Below, one piece after another: positions 57,613-64,000 of a stretch of DNA of 64,000 bases (within the stretch, counting starts at the first letter, position 1; each line of letters starts with the position of its first letter). Source of the stretch: UBA6244 sp963676875. Lineage in GTDB: Bacteria; Bacteroidota; Bacteroidia; Bacteroidales; F082. The DNA lies in the NCBI GenBank assembly GCA_963676875.1, contig OY781436.1:310001-374000 (forward strand), written 5' to 3'. Both the position numbers and the translations under genes were made by a program. The notes below the pieces were generated by a model, which saw nothing but the letters and a program-made list of their open reading frames with translations, did no database searches and had not been told where the DNA came from.

Positions 57613-58014
57613 TTATTTTATTTTATTTTCAAGAAAATTCAAATCATTGTTTATTAGTGCATTCAAACAATCTAAGACATCTTTTTCTGTCTGTCCTCGT
57701 ATGTCGGTCAAATAGTTATTGTCCATTTTTTCAATTAGTCCAAAGAATTTTTTTACCAATTTTGGTCTCTTGAAAAATATATACCATTCTGTTTTATCAA
57801 TAGCAGAAACTGAAAGTCCATTTTTATTTTCCTTATTCTCAATCTCAAGGGATGGTGAATAAAAGATTTCTTTCTGGTTTGCCGTTTCCATTTTCTTCAA
57901 ATAGTCAGACCATGGTATTTTATGAAAAGTCTCCAAAATTTTATCTTTTTCTATTTTTCCTATTTCAATAATGTCCGGCTTAAAGGGGTCACAAAATGAA
58001 GCTCTAAACTGCAT
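57613..58014 (-). CDS. Cassette gene: hypothetical protein, two-gene cassette (second gene)
   Basis: A 133-residue soluble protein of unknown family, mixed alpha/beta, with a Lys/Phe-rich core (EWYIFFKRPKLVKKFF, about 77-92). It has no signal peptide. It overlaps the first gene of the cassette by 11 bp, implying translational coupling and a joint job, as in toxin-immunity or effector-partner pairs (inference only). Confidence 0.7.
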   Translation of the reverse strand: MQFRASFCDPFKPDIIEIGKIEKDKILETFHKIPWSDYLKKMETANQKEIFYSPSLEIENKENKNGLSVSAIDKTEWYIFFKRPKLVKKFFGLIEKMDNNYLTDIRGQTEKDVLDCLNALINNDLNFLENKIK

Positions 58015-58396
58015 AATTTGAGGTTTTAAAATGTAATAACTTATCTTTTAGAATCTTATCTATTCTTTTAATCACTAGAGTCATTGAATTTATATAGGAT
58101 GAGTCAATAAATTCAATTTCCAAATCTGTTCCGATTTCTTGGATGTCTTTAATTGTAACAACTCTAATTTTTTGATTATTTTGATTATTCCCGAATTCAA
58201 AAAGGATTGGCGTTAAATGTCTTTGTTTTCCTAAAATCTTAGTTTTTCCAATAACCACAAAATTTTCATTATTAAGTATTGGGTTGCAGTCATTAAACGC
58301 ATAATTTGTTTGATTGGGATTTAAGTACATTTTAAAAAACACAAAAGGAAATGACAATACCCGAATTATTAATAATATTTGAATTAAAATTGGCAT
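58004..58396 (-). CDS. Cassette gene: hypothetical protein, two-gene cassette (first gene)
   Basis: A 130-residue protein with one N-terminal hydrophobic helix (about 3-23), then a beta-rich soluble domain (NENFVVIGKTKILGKQRHLTP). No family was recognised. Its ATG lies about 25 bp after the GTTATAGCC box of palindrome 2, and it overlaps the second gene by 11 bp. Confidence 0.7.
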   Translation of the reverse strand: MPILIQILLIIRVLSFPFVFFKMYLNPNQTNYAFNDCNPILNNENFVVIGKTKILGKQRHLTPILFEFGNNQNNQKIRVVTIKDIQEIGTDLEIEFIDSSYINSMTLVIKRIDKILKDKLLHFKTSNYAV

Positions 58397-58415
58397 TTTT
58401 CTTTTTTTCCAAAAT

Positions 58416-58558
58416 TGGCTATAACGGATGGCGGTATGAAACGTTGCGCATTTTGAAACACAAACTTATCAGTCCGCTAAGCCGTTGATTAATTGTTATT
58501 TCGCTTAAATTTACCACAATCTGCGCAATGTTTTATGACCTCGTGTTGGCAAACGTTA
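58416..58558 (-). repeat. attC-like imperfect palindrome 2
   Basis: The left arm TAACGGATGG...CGGTATGAAACGTTGCGCA pairs with the right arm TGCGCAATGTTTTATGACC...GTGTTGGCAAACGTTA. Unequal spacers next to the outer boxes leave unpaired bases, as in attC sites. Its right outer box is the inverse (13 of 14 bp) of the box at 59313-59326, upstream of the preceding cassette's first gene. Confidence 0.75.
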
Positions 58559-58559
58559 T

Positions 58560-58949
58560 TTATTTACTATATCCAATTTCTTTCCATTTAAATATACCGA
58601 GAACTATAATTGTCGATATCAAATTTGTCAAATAATATCTTCTATTTAATCCTCCTTCAATTGAATTTTGTATTGTTTCATGAAAACTGAAGTCTTTCAG
58701 TCCAAAGTATAAAATAATCCAATAAATTACTGAATACCCTATTAACAAAATCAATCTTTGTCTTTTACTTGATAACCTTTTTCTTAAAATAAGAAATCCA
58801 ATTGTTCCTATAACAAACTGTGCTAAAACTAAAATCATAACTAATAAAGGAGTCATGCCTACTGCCCCGCCAGGCAAATCACTTGTTGAGAGTAAAACTA
58901 TAAATGATATTATTGTCAGAATTCCATGAATAAGAAATAAAAGTATCAT
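58560..58949 (-). CDS. Cassette gene: four-helix membrane protein
   Basis: A 129-residue integral membrane protein with four hydrophobic segments (about 3-20, 32-53, 67-82 and 108-120) and no recognised family. A GGAVGMTP loop between helices 1 and 2 is the only distinctive polar stretch. It lies 44 bp after another small membrane-protein gene. No box is visible between them, so they probably share one cassette. Confidence 0.72.
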   Translation of the reverse strand: MILLFLIHGILTIISFIVLLSTSDLPGGAVGMTPLLVMILVLAQFVIGTIGFLILRKRLSSKRQRLILLIGYSVIYWIILYFGLKDFSFHETIQNSIEGGLNRRYYLTNLISTIIVLGIFKWKEIGYSK

Positions 58950-58993
58950 AAGTCTGATATTATTTATTTTTAGGTTTCACTTAGTATTTACAT

Positions 58994-59284
58994 TTAAAAC
59001 ATCGGATAAATATTAGAATTCAAAAATGCTAAAACCAATATTGGAATTTCTATCAATAATGCTTTTTTAATCACAATTTTATTTTTTATCAATCTTATCC
59101 CGATAATAATACCAATCAGTCCAATTGTAATATTTAAAGTCAAAATCCAGTCGGGATACATATAAAACCAGAGTATATCAGTGAAGTGATAACCATAAAA
59201 TAGCCAAATCCAATGTCCAGTCCAGATGAGATTTAAAATCAGGATAATAATTCCTATAATCTTATTTTTTGGTTTTTTAATCAC
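58994..59284 (-). CDS. Cassette gene: small membrane protein (GTG start)
   Basis: A 96-residue protein with three hydrophobic helices (about 9-28, 47-66, 75-94) and a Trp/Tyr-rich loop (YHFTDILWFYMYPDW). The start codon is GTG. An ATG slightly upstream is in another frame and hits a stop after 11 codons. It begins 37 bp after the GTTGGC box at 59321-59326. No family was recognised. Confidence 0.65.
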   Translation of the reverse strand: MIKKPKNKIIGIIILILNLIWTGHWIWLFYGYHFTDILWFYMYPDWILTLNITIGLIGIIIGIRLIKNKIVIKKALLIEIPILVLAFLNSNIYPMF

Positions 59285-59320
59285 TCGTTTGAATTTTGCA
59301 GAATGTCTTCATTAATGTTT

Positions 59321-59914
59321 GCCAACTACGCGATAAACGCACCCCTACACCATTTATCTCCCTTATACCTTCACTACCAAACCCCCCATTCGATTTTTCT
59401 TTATGCCTCATTAGGTTGAAGTTATCCATTGTTAAGTGTTTCTAAACGTTTAAAATTATCTATTTTTCTCTCCATGCTATTTCAGTGTACTATTGTCCAA
59501 AAACCACATCCATCAAAACCAGATATCTGCTGACACTTTGCTCAAGGTACGGATTCACGGAATAGGTATTTTTAGTTGTTTGTAGGTATTTAGTCGCTCA
59601 AATGTAATACAATTTTTTATAAGTAGCTCACCGTGAGTGGATTTTTTTGCAATCCAATTGTTAGCCCAAATTTGATCGGAGCACCTGATTTCCCAAGGCA
59701 TAAGCACTTCGGTACAGATAGCATGCCGAAGATTCGGGACTCCGGTACAGGTGGCTCAAGATGGAGCGGTTTATCCACGAACCAAAACAAAAAAACAAAG
59801 GAAACGGCCAAAGAATTTATCCAATAAAATAAGCAATCGCTTTTCTAAGTGCATACAAAATCGGGATGTAGTTCAATCCCGCCAATGCGGGACTGGGTCG
59901 TGCCGACTGCTTAG
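59321..59914. repeat. Long dispersed repeat, copy 2 (about 594 bp)
   Basis: Second copy of the element at 55631-56227, same orientation. The first 42 bp are the conserved junction motif (GCCAACTACGCGATAAACGC...). The inner hairpin is a perfect TCCCGC-CAAT-GCGGGA here against TCCCGC-AAAT-GTGGGA in copy 1: a C-to-T change that keeps the stem through a G-U pair if read as plus-strand RNA. Confidence 0.85.
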
Positions 59915-60073
59915 CGGTTGGGGGTTGGTAAAGTGCAGGAGTTTGAAACGGTTCATTGTTCCACGCTACGAAGCTGCAAAAAAGCAGAAAAGTTTCCTAA
60001 TCAGCAGATAGTCTGCATTTTATTAAGCCATGGTTAGCGGTTCGTACTTCCCAAATCTCTTGATGTTTTAATC
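59915..60073. other. Spacer between the long repeat and hipT
   Basis: No gene. It contains GTTAGCGGTTCGTAC (60033-60047, R''-type box of the HipBST cassette) and a small hairpin GCAGA-TAG-TCTGC (about 60003-60015). Confidence 0.5.
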
Positions 60074-61081
60074 TCATTGAGCTATTAAATGATTTCTCTT
60101 TGTGTGATACATAAGCAAATACCCTCTCTTGTTGGCCTCAGTTAAAAAAGAACGACTGATTAATGTTTCCACAAAAAGTTGCTTTTCTAAAAACGGATTT
60201 AATAGTTTCTGAACTCGGCTTTCAGCAACTCCAATTCTCAAGGCAAATTCCGTGAAATCGCTTTTGGAAGGATGACCGCTTTTTTTGTATTGCTGACTTC
60301 TATAATCGTCTGCAAACAGTCCTTTATCCAATGCAAAATCTGTATCGTCTACATGTAGCCTTGTATTTACTAAATCATAAGCAGGACTTAGCAGATAATC
60401 TCCACTGTGTGATTCCAGTAAAGAAAAGTTCTTTAAATGAGCATCTCCGTTTGAAAACAGAAAATTGAAAATAACCAAAGAAAAATACTTTTCTATTTCT
60501 ATCCGCCATGCCGGAACAAATTTTTTTATCAACTGTCCTGCCTCTTCATAGCTGTAATCATATTTGAAATTTGCACCTGCATTGTCTTTTGTTTTTCCTG
60601 CCAGCGTTGCAAAATCTTCTTTGCCCCATTTATTTCCGTTTTCTTTCACGTCAAATCGTTTGGTGATATAGGCAGGTGTACCATTCTTAAAAAAAATTAT
60701 CGCGTTTTCTGCCGTATTCAATCCATACACTTGTTTGGCTATTTGCATAGTCAGGTGTTCGTTGGCAGGAACCTGGTCAACCTTTTTCAAATCTCTTGGT
60801 ATCGGCTTGAGGATATATGTTCCCTGTTCCCCTTCCTTTGTTAATCGCAATGCATTTTTCTCCAAAAGAAAGCTCAATTTTTCCTGCACACCCGATATAG
60901 ATATGCGCCTGCGATTTTCCATGAATTGTTCTGCAACTTCTTCGCTGTTTTGGGGCTGTTCATAAGGCAAAACATGGTTTACCTTTTTACCGCTAAACAA
61001 ATTCCGCAAACAGCTTGGGCTGTATGTAGAAAAACCTTCAGCTAATGTTCCCGGACAATATTTTAAATCATCCAAGTTCAT
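60074..61081 (-). CDS. hipT: Cassette gene: HipT-like serine/threonine kinase toxin
   Basis: HipA-superfamily kinase of 335 residues, lacking HipA's N-terminal subdomain, which here is a separate gene. That split is the hallmark of the HipBST system. Visible are the autophosphorylation loop SIS (61-63) in RRRISISGVQEK, EKLSFLLEK with the KPIP strand (about 90), the catalytic loop SNGDAHLKNF (about 208-217) and the metal site AYDLVNT (about 234). The E. coli relative phosphorylates tryptophanyl-tRNA synthetase. The target here is unknown. It overlaps hipS by 4 bp (ATGA). Confidence 0.9.
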   Translation of the reverse strand: MNLDDLKYCPGTLAEGFSTYSPSCLRNLFSGKKVNHVLPYEQPQNSEEVAEQFMENRRRISISGVQEKLSFLLEKNALRLTKEGEQGTYILKPIPRDLKKVDQVPANEHLTMQIAKQVYGLNTAENAIIFFKNGTPAYITKRFDVKENGNKWGKEDFATLAGKTKDNAGANFKYDYSYEEAGQLIKKFVPAWRIEIEKYFSLVIFNFLFSNGDAHLKNFSLLESHSGDYLLSPAYDLVNTRLHVDDTDFALDKGLFADDYRSQQYKKSGHPSKSDFTEFALRIGVAESRVQKLLNPFLEKQLFVETLISRSFLTEANKRGYLLMYHTKRNHLIAQ

Positions 61082-61407
61082 CTTGCCACTATTGGTTTCA
61101 CGGTTATTGCACCAATTGTATCATATTGCGCTGTTGCTGCCAGCAAACCGAAATTATCATCTTCGTCTATTCTCAATTGTGTGCTTTGTAATTGTCTGTT
61201 CACTCCTTCACTTAGCATATTGAAGAAAAAGGGAAATAAAAAACTGCTTCTATATTCCTGCTGTGTTTTAGGCAATGTCAAACTTACTGGCGGCATATTG
61301 GAATCAATAAAATAATTGTCATCATATCTGAAAACATAATGCTTACGATTTTCTTCTGTCAGCGTCCCCACTAAAGTTCCATTGCGATATATTTCCATTG
61401 CTCTCAT
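61078..61407 (-). CDS. hipS: Cassette gene: HipS-like antitoxin (detached HipA N-subdomain)
   Basis: A 109-residue protein that matches the N-terminal subdomain of HipA (PPVSLTLPKTQQEYRSSFLF, then FFFNMLSEGVNRQL). In HipBST systems this small protein, rather than the HTH partner, neutralises the kinase. It ends in an ATGA overlap with hipT and starts 4 bp after the hipB stop region. Confidence 0.87.
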   Translation of the reverse strand: MRAMEIYRNGTLVGTLTEENRKHYVFRYDDNYFIDSNMPPVSLTLPKTQQEYRSSFLFPFFFNMLSEGVNRQLQSTQLRIDEDDNFGLLAATAQYDTIGAITVKPIVAR

Positions 61408-61411
61408 TTAC

Positions 61412-61627
61412 TCAATATTTCTTTTTCACTTCAAGAGTTAGTTCCATTCCCAGCACTTCAGCCAATTTATTCAGCACACCTATAGAAGGATTGCCTTGTC
61501 CCCGTTCTATTTTATATAGCGTGTTGGTGCTGACATTTGCCAGTTCAGCCAAGTGAGGTTGAGTTACACTTAACTCCTTTCGTCTGTTTTTTATGATTTC
61601 ACCAAGAGTCTTGACTAACATTATCAT
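61412..61627 (-). CDS. hipB: Cassette gene: HipB-like HTH repressor
   Basis: A 71-residue XRE-type helix-turn-helix protein (VTQPHLAELANVSTNTLYKIERGQGNPSIGVLNKLAEVLG, read here in parts: recognition helix about residues 32-45). The size and position as first gene fit HipB of a HipBST operon. Two palindromes with TCACA half-sites lie just upstream and probably serve as its operators. The start may be Met1 or Met3. Confidence 0.88.
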   Translation of the reverse strand: MIMLVKTLGEIIKNRRKELSVTQPHLAELANVSTNTLYKIERGQGNPSIGVLNKLAEVLGMELTLEVKKKY

Positions 61628-61674
61628 GTGATTTTGGGATCAAAGATAGGATTTATTTTTTAAATCACAATCAC

Positions 61675-61758
61675 AATCACATTATATTGTGATTTGCGGA
61701 TCTGAATATTACTGAAACGCAACATGAAATTGACAAAATCACACTATAGTGTGATTTT
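61675..61758 (-). promoter_or_regulatory. Operator region of the hipBST operon
   Basis: Two palindromes. O1 at 61675-61694 has half-sites AATCACA and TGTGATT. O2 is a perfect 24-bp palindrome at 61735-61758, centred between 61746 and 61747. A run of CAATCA repeats adjoins O1. The spacing and shared half-site fit cooperative HipB binding and autorepression. The cassette therefore carries its own promoter. Confidence 0.75.
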
Positions 61759-61802
61759 ATGCTTATATATCGTCCAACAATTCGACTTAGGCTGTCTCAA
61801 TA

Positions 61803-61938
61803 GCACGACCGCTAACGGTTGAGGCGATGGCGCGTGCCTACTACCTCTTGACGTTGCAATTTATTTTATTTATTCTATTACTGCTCATTTATCCTATGAA
61901 ACTTTCCCTGCATGCGCGGTTAGCCTATGTCAGGCAAA
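61803..61938 (-). repeat. attC-like imperfect palindrome 3
   Basis: Left box CCGCTAAC (61809-61816) with arm GCGATGGCGCGTGCC. The right arm is GCATGCGCGGTTAGCC (61911-61925). The right end GTCAGGCAAA (61929-61938) is the near inverse (8 of 10 bp, transitions only) of TTTACCTAAC upstream of the preceding lipoprotein gene. It separates the hipBST cassette from that lipoprotein cassette. Confidence 0.65.
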
Positions 61939-61939
61939 G

Positions 61940-62569
61940 TTATTTTAAAATCTCCCAGCGAATTAATTTCCTAACAGTTATGCTGTCATTATCACGCTCT
62001 TCCATTTTTATAATTCCAAATTCCGGAGCGGTGTAAAATAAAATATCATTCTCAAAACCTCCGTTCGTGCAACCACTTACGAAATCATTTGCTAGTATTT
62101 GTTTTTTTACCACATCATAGAACATCTTTCCATTTATCACTAAAGAATCTATTTTCTCATATCCAGAATAGCCCACGTTAGCGTAATATCTTCTGCCACA
62201 TATCTCCCATTCCAATTCGGTATTTCTTCTAATTCCGTTATTTTCCAGTAAATCTGTATCGACCTCATCGTTTCTACTATTCATGTAGTAAAGTTTATAA
62301 AATTCTCGTCTAGTTCCTGAACCACCATGAACTGGTGGTGGATTCCAATAAAAGCCTGATTCAACTTTTGAAACATAAACACTGTCCCTGTTCTTCGAAG
62401 CAGAATCCTCATATATCCAATATGATCCTGTCTTGAATTTGAAACTATTATAGAACGAGTCAAGATAGATAGTCTCACTACCCTCTGATTCATTTGATTC
62501 CTTGCAACCAATAACTGTGAATGTGAGAATTAATAATATGCAGAATGATATTGATTTTTTCGTCCTCAT
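61940..62569 (-). CDS. Cassette gene: GSYWIY-family lipoprotein
   Basis: A 209-residue lipoprotein from the ATG at 62569, chosen because it begins a clean lipoprotein signal (MRTKKSISFCILLILTF, Cys22) and lies only 6 bp after the GTTAGGT box. The frame's upstream extension would run through the palindrome. FNSFKFKTGSYWIYEDS-type sequence resembles the chromosomal lipoprotein at 26002-26646. Function unknown. Confidence 0.78.
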   Translation of the reverse strand: MRTKKSISFCILLILTFTVIGCKESNESEGSETIYLDSFYNSFKFKTGSYWIYEDSASKNRDSVYVSKVESGFYWNPPPVHGGSGTRREFYKLYYMNSRNDEVDTDLLENNGIRRNTELEWEICGRRYYANVGYSGYEKIDSLVINGKMFYDVVKKQILANDFVSGCTNGGFENDILFYTAPEFGIIKMEERDNDSITVRKLIRWEILK

Positions 62570-62572
62570 AAT

Positions 62573-62711
62573 TTTACCTAACGTGTATTCCATGGGCAGT
62601 AGCGAATTTCTCATCAAATGGTCTGTCCGCCAGGACAGGGCTTTCAATTGAAATTTGCGGTGTCCACGAAGGACTGAACCCGCTATTGCCTATGCGCTGG
62701 TGTTAGCCCTA
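62573..62711 (-). repeat. attC-like imperfect palindrome 4
   Basis: Left box ACCTAAC (62576-62582; GTTAGGT in the gene direction, a full GTTRRRY match) and right box GTTAGCC (62702-62708). Arms CATGGGCAGTAGCG and CCGCTATTGCCTATG pair around a central stem containing GTCC-N6-GGAC. The stop codon of the upstream membrane-protein gene lies inside the right arm. Confidence 0.75.
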
Positions 62712-63148
62712 GTATTTTTTAATTCTTCAATTTTATTTTCAAGTAGTCTCTTAATTTTCATGTTAAACTTAAAATCATTTTCTTCAGTCAAATTCGAAGG
62801 TGAGAATGTTATATTTTTTCCTAATCTCGTTTTCTCTTTTAGTTTAATTTTTATGTGTGGCTCTGTCAATAAATGGAACATAAAAAGTCGATAGTTTACT
62901 TTTTTAATATTACTAATTGGCGTTTCAATAGTTAATCTATTTCTTGTTATTTGAAGTTTGTTCTCAATGATTTTCACTTTACAAAGTCTCGATGCATAGT
63001 ATATGCTAGTAATTCCTAATAGAACTGGAAATAGTGCTATAAAAAAGAGTCCCTCAGTTAACATAAATATACCTACCCCAATAGCAAATAAACCCGCGAA
63101 AATCAGATATATTTTCAACTCAATTCGTTCTGTGCTTGAAATTAACAT
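62690..63148 (-). CDS. Cassette gene: membrane protein with PH-like domain
   Basis: A 152-residue protein with two transmembrane helices (about 13-50, a hairpin) followed by a soluble beta-rich part (KVKIIENKLQITRNRLTIETPI) that reads like bacterial PH/YdbT-like domains. The last codons (RANTSA, TAG) are encoded by the GTTAGCC box and arm of palindrome 4. The upstream box GGGCTAAC (63170-63177) is the exact inverse (10 of 10 bp including flanks) of the downstream one. Confidence 0.72.
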   Translation of the reverse strand: MLISSTERIELKIYLIFAGLFAIGVGIFMLTEGLFFIALFPVLLGITSIYYASRLCKVKIIENKLQITRNRLTIETPISNIKKVNYRLFMFHLLTEPHIKIKLKEKTRLGKNITFSPSNLTEENDFKFNMKIKRLLENKIEELKNTRANTSA

Positions 63149-63599
63149 GTTTTCTTTTATTCAATATTAGGGCTAACTACATGCTAACCCCACCCCACTG
63201 CCATTTATCCCCTCTTTGACTACACTCCCCATATACCCCAACGCCTTGAAAATCAAATAATGCAAAAAATGAGGAATGTGAGTGCTGTTCATGTTGTTGT
63301 ATTTAGCAGTTGTCAAATATACTTTATTTTCAAGTTAATCCTCTTCTCGCGAACGTATTTATTTCATCTTGCCACCAAGTTCTTTTCGTTGGGTTCGGTG
63401 GGTTCGGTGGCTGCGCCGGGTGCGGTGCCATTGACTTGGCGCACTTATCCAACACCCGTACCACCATTGCTTTCCCATGGCAGTTAGTGCATTGTCCCAA
63501 GTGTGAACGCCGGTGCACCAAACTCACAACCGAGGTCGGTTAATAGCCTATTTTTAAACGACTATAAGCGACTATAAACTTGGATAAATTCGTTGGCCA
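63149..63599. other. Gene-free cassette spacer with a GC-rich patch
   Basis: A 451-bp stretch with overlapping ORFs on both strands but no credible gene. It starts with the fourth copy of the junction motif (63171-63212). It then holds a GC-rich patch (about 63380-63540) with a GGTTCGGTG direct repeat that stands out from the AT-rich surroundings, and an ACGACTATAA/GCGACTATAA repeat (about 63558-63578). GTTGGCCAT (63592-63600) is the probable R'' box of the rhuM cassette. Confidence 0.5.
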
Positions 63600-64000
63600 T
63601 TATTCTTTCTTTTTATTTTTAATTTCCTGCTCCAATTTTACCAATTCGTCCAAATCTTCCTTGTCGGCTTGTAATGCTTCAAACTCCTTTCTCCTTTTAT
63701 CAAAATTTGAATAAATCTCACTCACCCGTTTTTCCATCTCCAATTTACTTATTGAACCTGGGTTAGTTAATATTTTTTTGTCTTGAAAATCAAGAATTCT
63801 ATCAACATTCTCCCGCCAAAATTCAATTGTTAAATCCATTCTGTTTTTGGCTCTCAATTCTGCACTTTCAATAAAGATAACTACCAACCGGTTTAGTGTA
63901 TCAATTTCATCGTGAGTTAGGTAATTTTTGGCAACATAAATTTCTTGCTTCCATACAATTGTAACTTCCCGGATGTTAAGTTCATGTTTGGCTTCTCAGC
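63600..64000 (-). pseudogene. RhuM-family protein, 3' part, frameshifted and cut by window edge
   Basis: The frame ending at 63600 encodes the C-terminal part of a RhuM/virulence-associated protein (VAKNYLTHDEIDTLNRL, then VVIFIESAELRAKNRM and a Lys/Glu-rich coil). It is open only to a TGA at about 63996-63998. The neighbouring minus-strand frame there reads AEKPNMNLTS, the expected preceding RhuM sequence. A frameshift near 63950-63970 would join the two, so the gene is probably broken, unless this is a sequence error. RhuM proteins are typical of genomic islands and their function is unclear. The gene continues beyond the window. Confidence 0.65.

Noticed and set aside
55928..59827. Shared short ORFs in both long-repeat copies (e.g. 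minus 55928-56110 and 59617-59811)
   Set aside because: Similar 60-65-codon frames exist on both strands of the repeat. The similarity follows from the DNA repeat itself, and there are no recognisable domains or start contexts. Treated as non-coding.
55631..59914. Insertion sequence or composite transposon bounded by the two long repeats
   Set aside because: No transposase between or inside them, no inverted ends, and the ends coincide with cassette boxes rather than target-site duplications.
60074..61627. Classic two-gene hipBA module with a frameshifted hipA
   Set aside because: The split falls exactly between the N-subdomain and the kinase, both genes are intact with an ATGA overlap, and the SIS loop is present. 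It fits HipBST better than a broken HipA.
63330..63527. Minus-strand ORF with a CTNCH heme-like motif
   Set aside because: Lies in a GC-rich repeat patch with competing ORFs on both strands and no signal peptide. The motif is probably chance.

Overview
The window looks like a Bacteroidota chromosome, most likely in or near the Bacteroidales/Marinilabiliales (inferred). The evidence is a short 288-residue primary sigma factor, promoters of the TTG-N19-TAnnTTTG type, no obvious Shine-Dalgarno sites, many lipoproteins, and household genes of Bacteroidota type. No rRNA, tRNA, CRISPR array or intact transposase was recognised.

1-38.2 kb is core genome. It holds floA/nfeD and clpS, then a compact operon (2259-6565) of a coiled-coil protein, a membrane protein with a possible longin/roadblock-like region and an OmpA-like end, a Ras/Rab-like small GTPase and a PAS histidine kinase. 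Next come dgt, tsaD head-to-head with a TamB-like gene, a RecB/AddA-like helicase-nuclease, dapF-GNAT-mltG, an HtrA protease, rpoD, aroC, a DUF349 protein, a patatin/outer-membrane fusion, a DUF134 regulator with a NifX-like protein and a methionine gamma-lyase-like enzyme, a rubrerythrin-like protein, valS, a thioesterase and a nitroreductase.

38.3-51.0 kb is one signalling operon, transcribed leftwards: cheD, a histidine kinase, a single-domain response regulator and two giant hybrid kinases (1646 and 1769 aa). Both giants have a receiver at each end, and their genes overlap by one base. No methyl-accepting chemoreceptor is present to explain CheD.

51.1-64 kb is AT-rich accessory DNA. Its small genes (lipoproteins, membrane proteins, a metallopeptidase-like protein, a TPM-domain protein, a three-gene HipBST-type toxin-antitoxin module, a broken RhuM gene) all point left. 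Nearly every gene or gene pair starts just after a GTTRRRY-like box, and its far end carries the inverted copy of that same box (8-13 matching bases). Several junctions are about 135-bp imperfect palindromes with stop codons inside them. This is the layout of integron gene cassettes with attC sites, here without an integrase in view (a CALIN, or the distal part of a chromosomal integron whose platform would lie beyond the right edge). Two copies of a roughly 595-bp non-coding repeat and a conserved 42-bp junction motif are built into the same array. This array is the most interesting part of the window.
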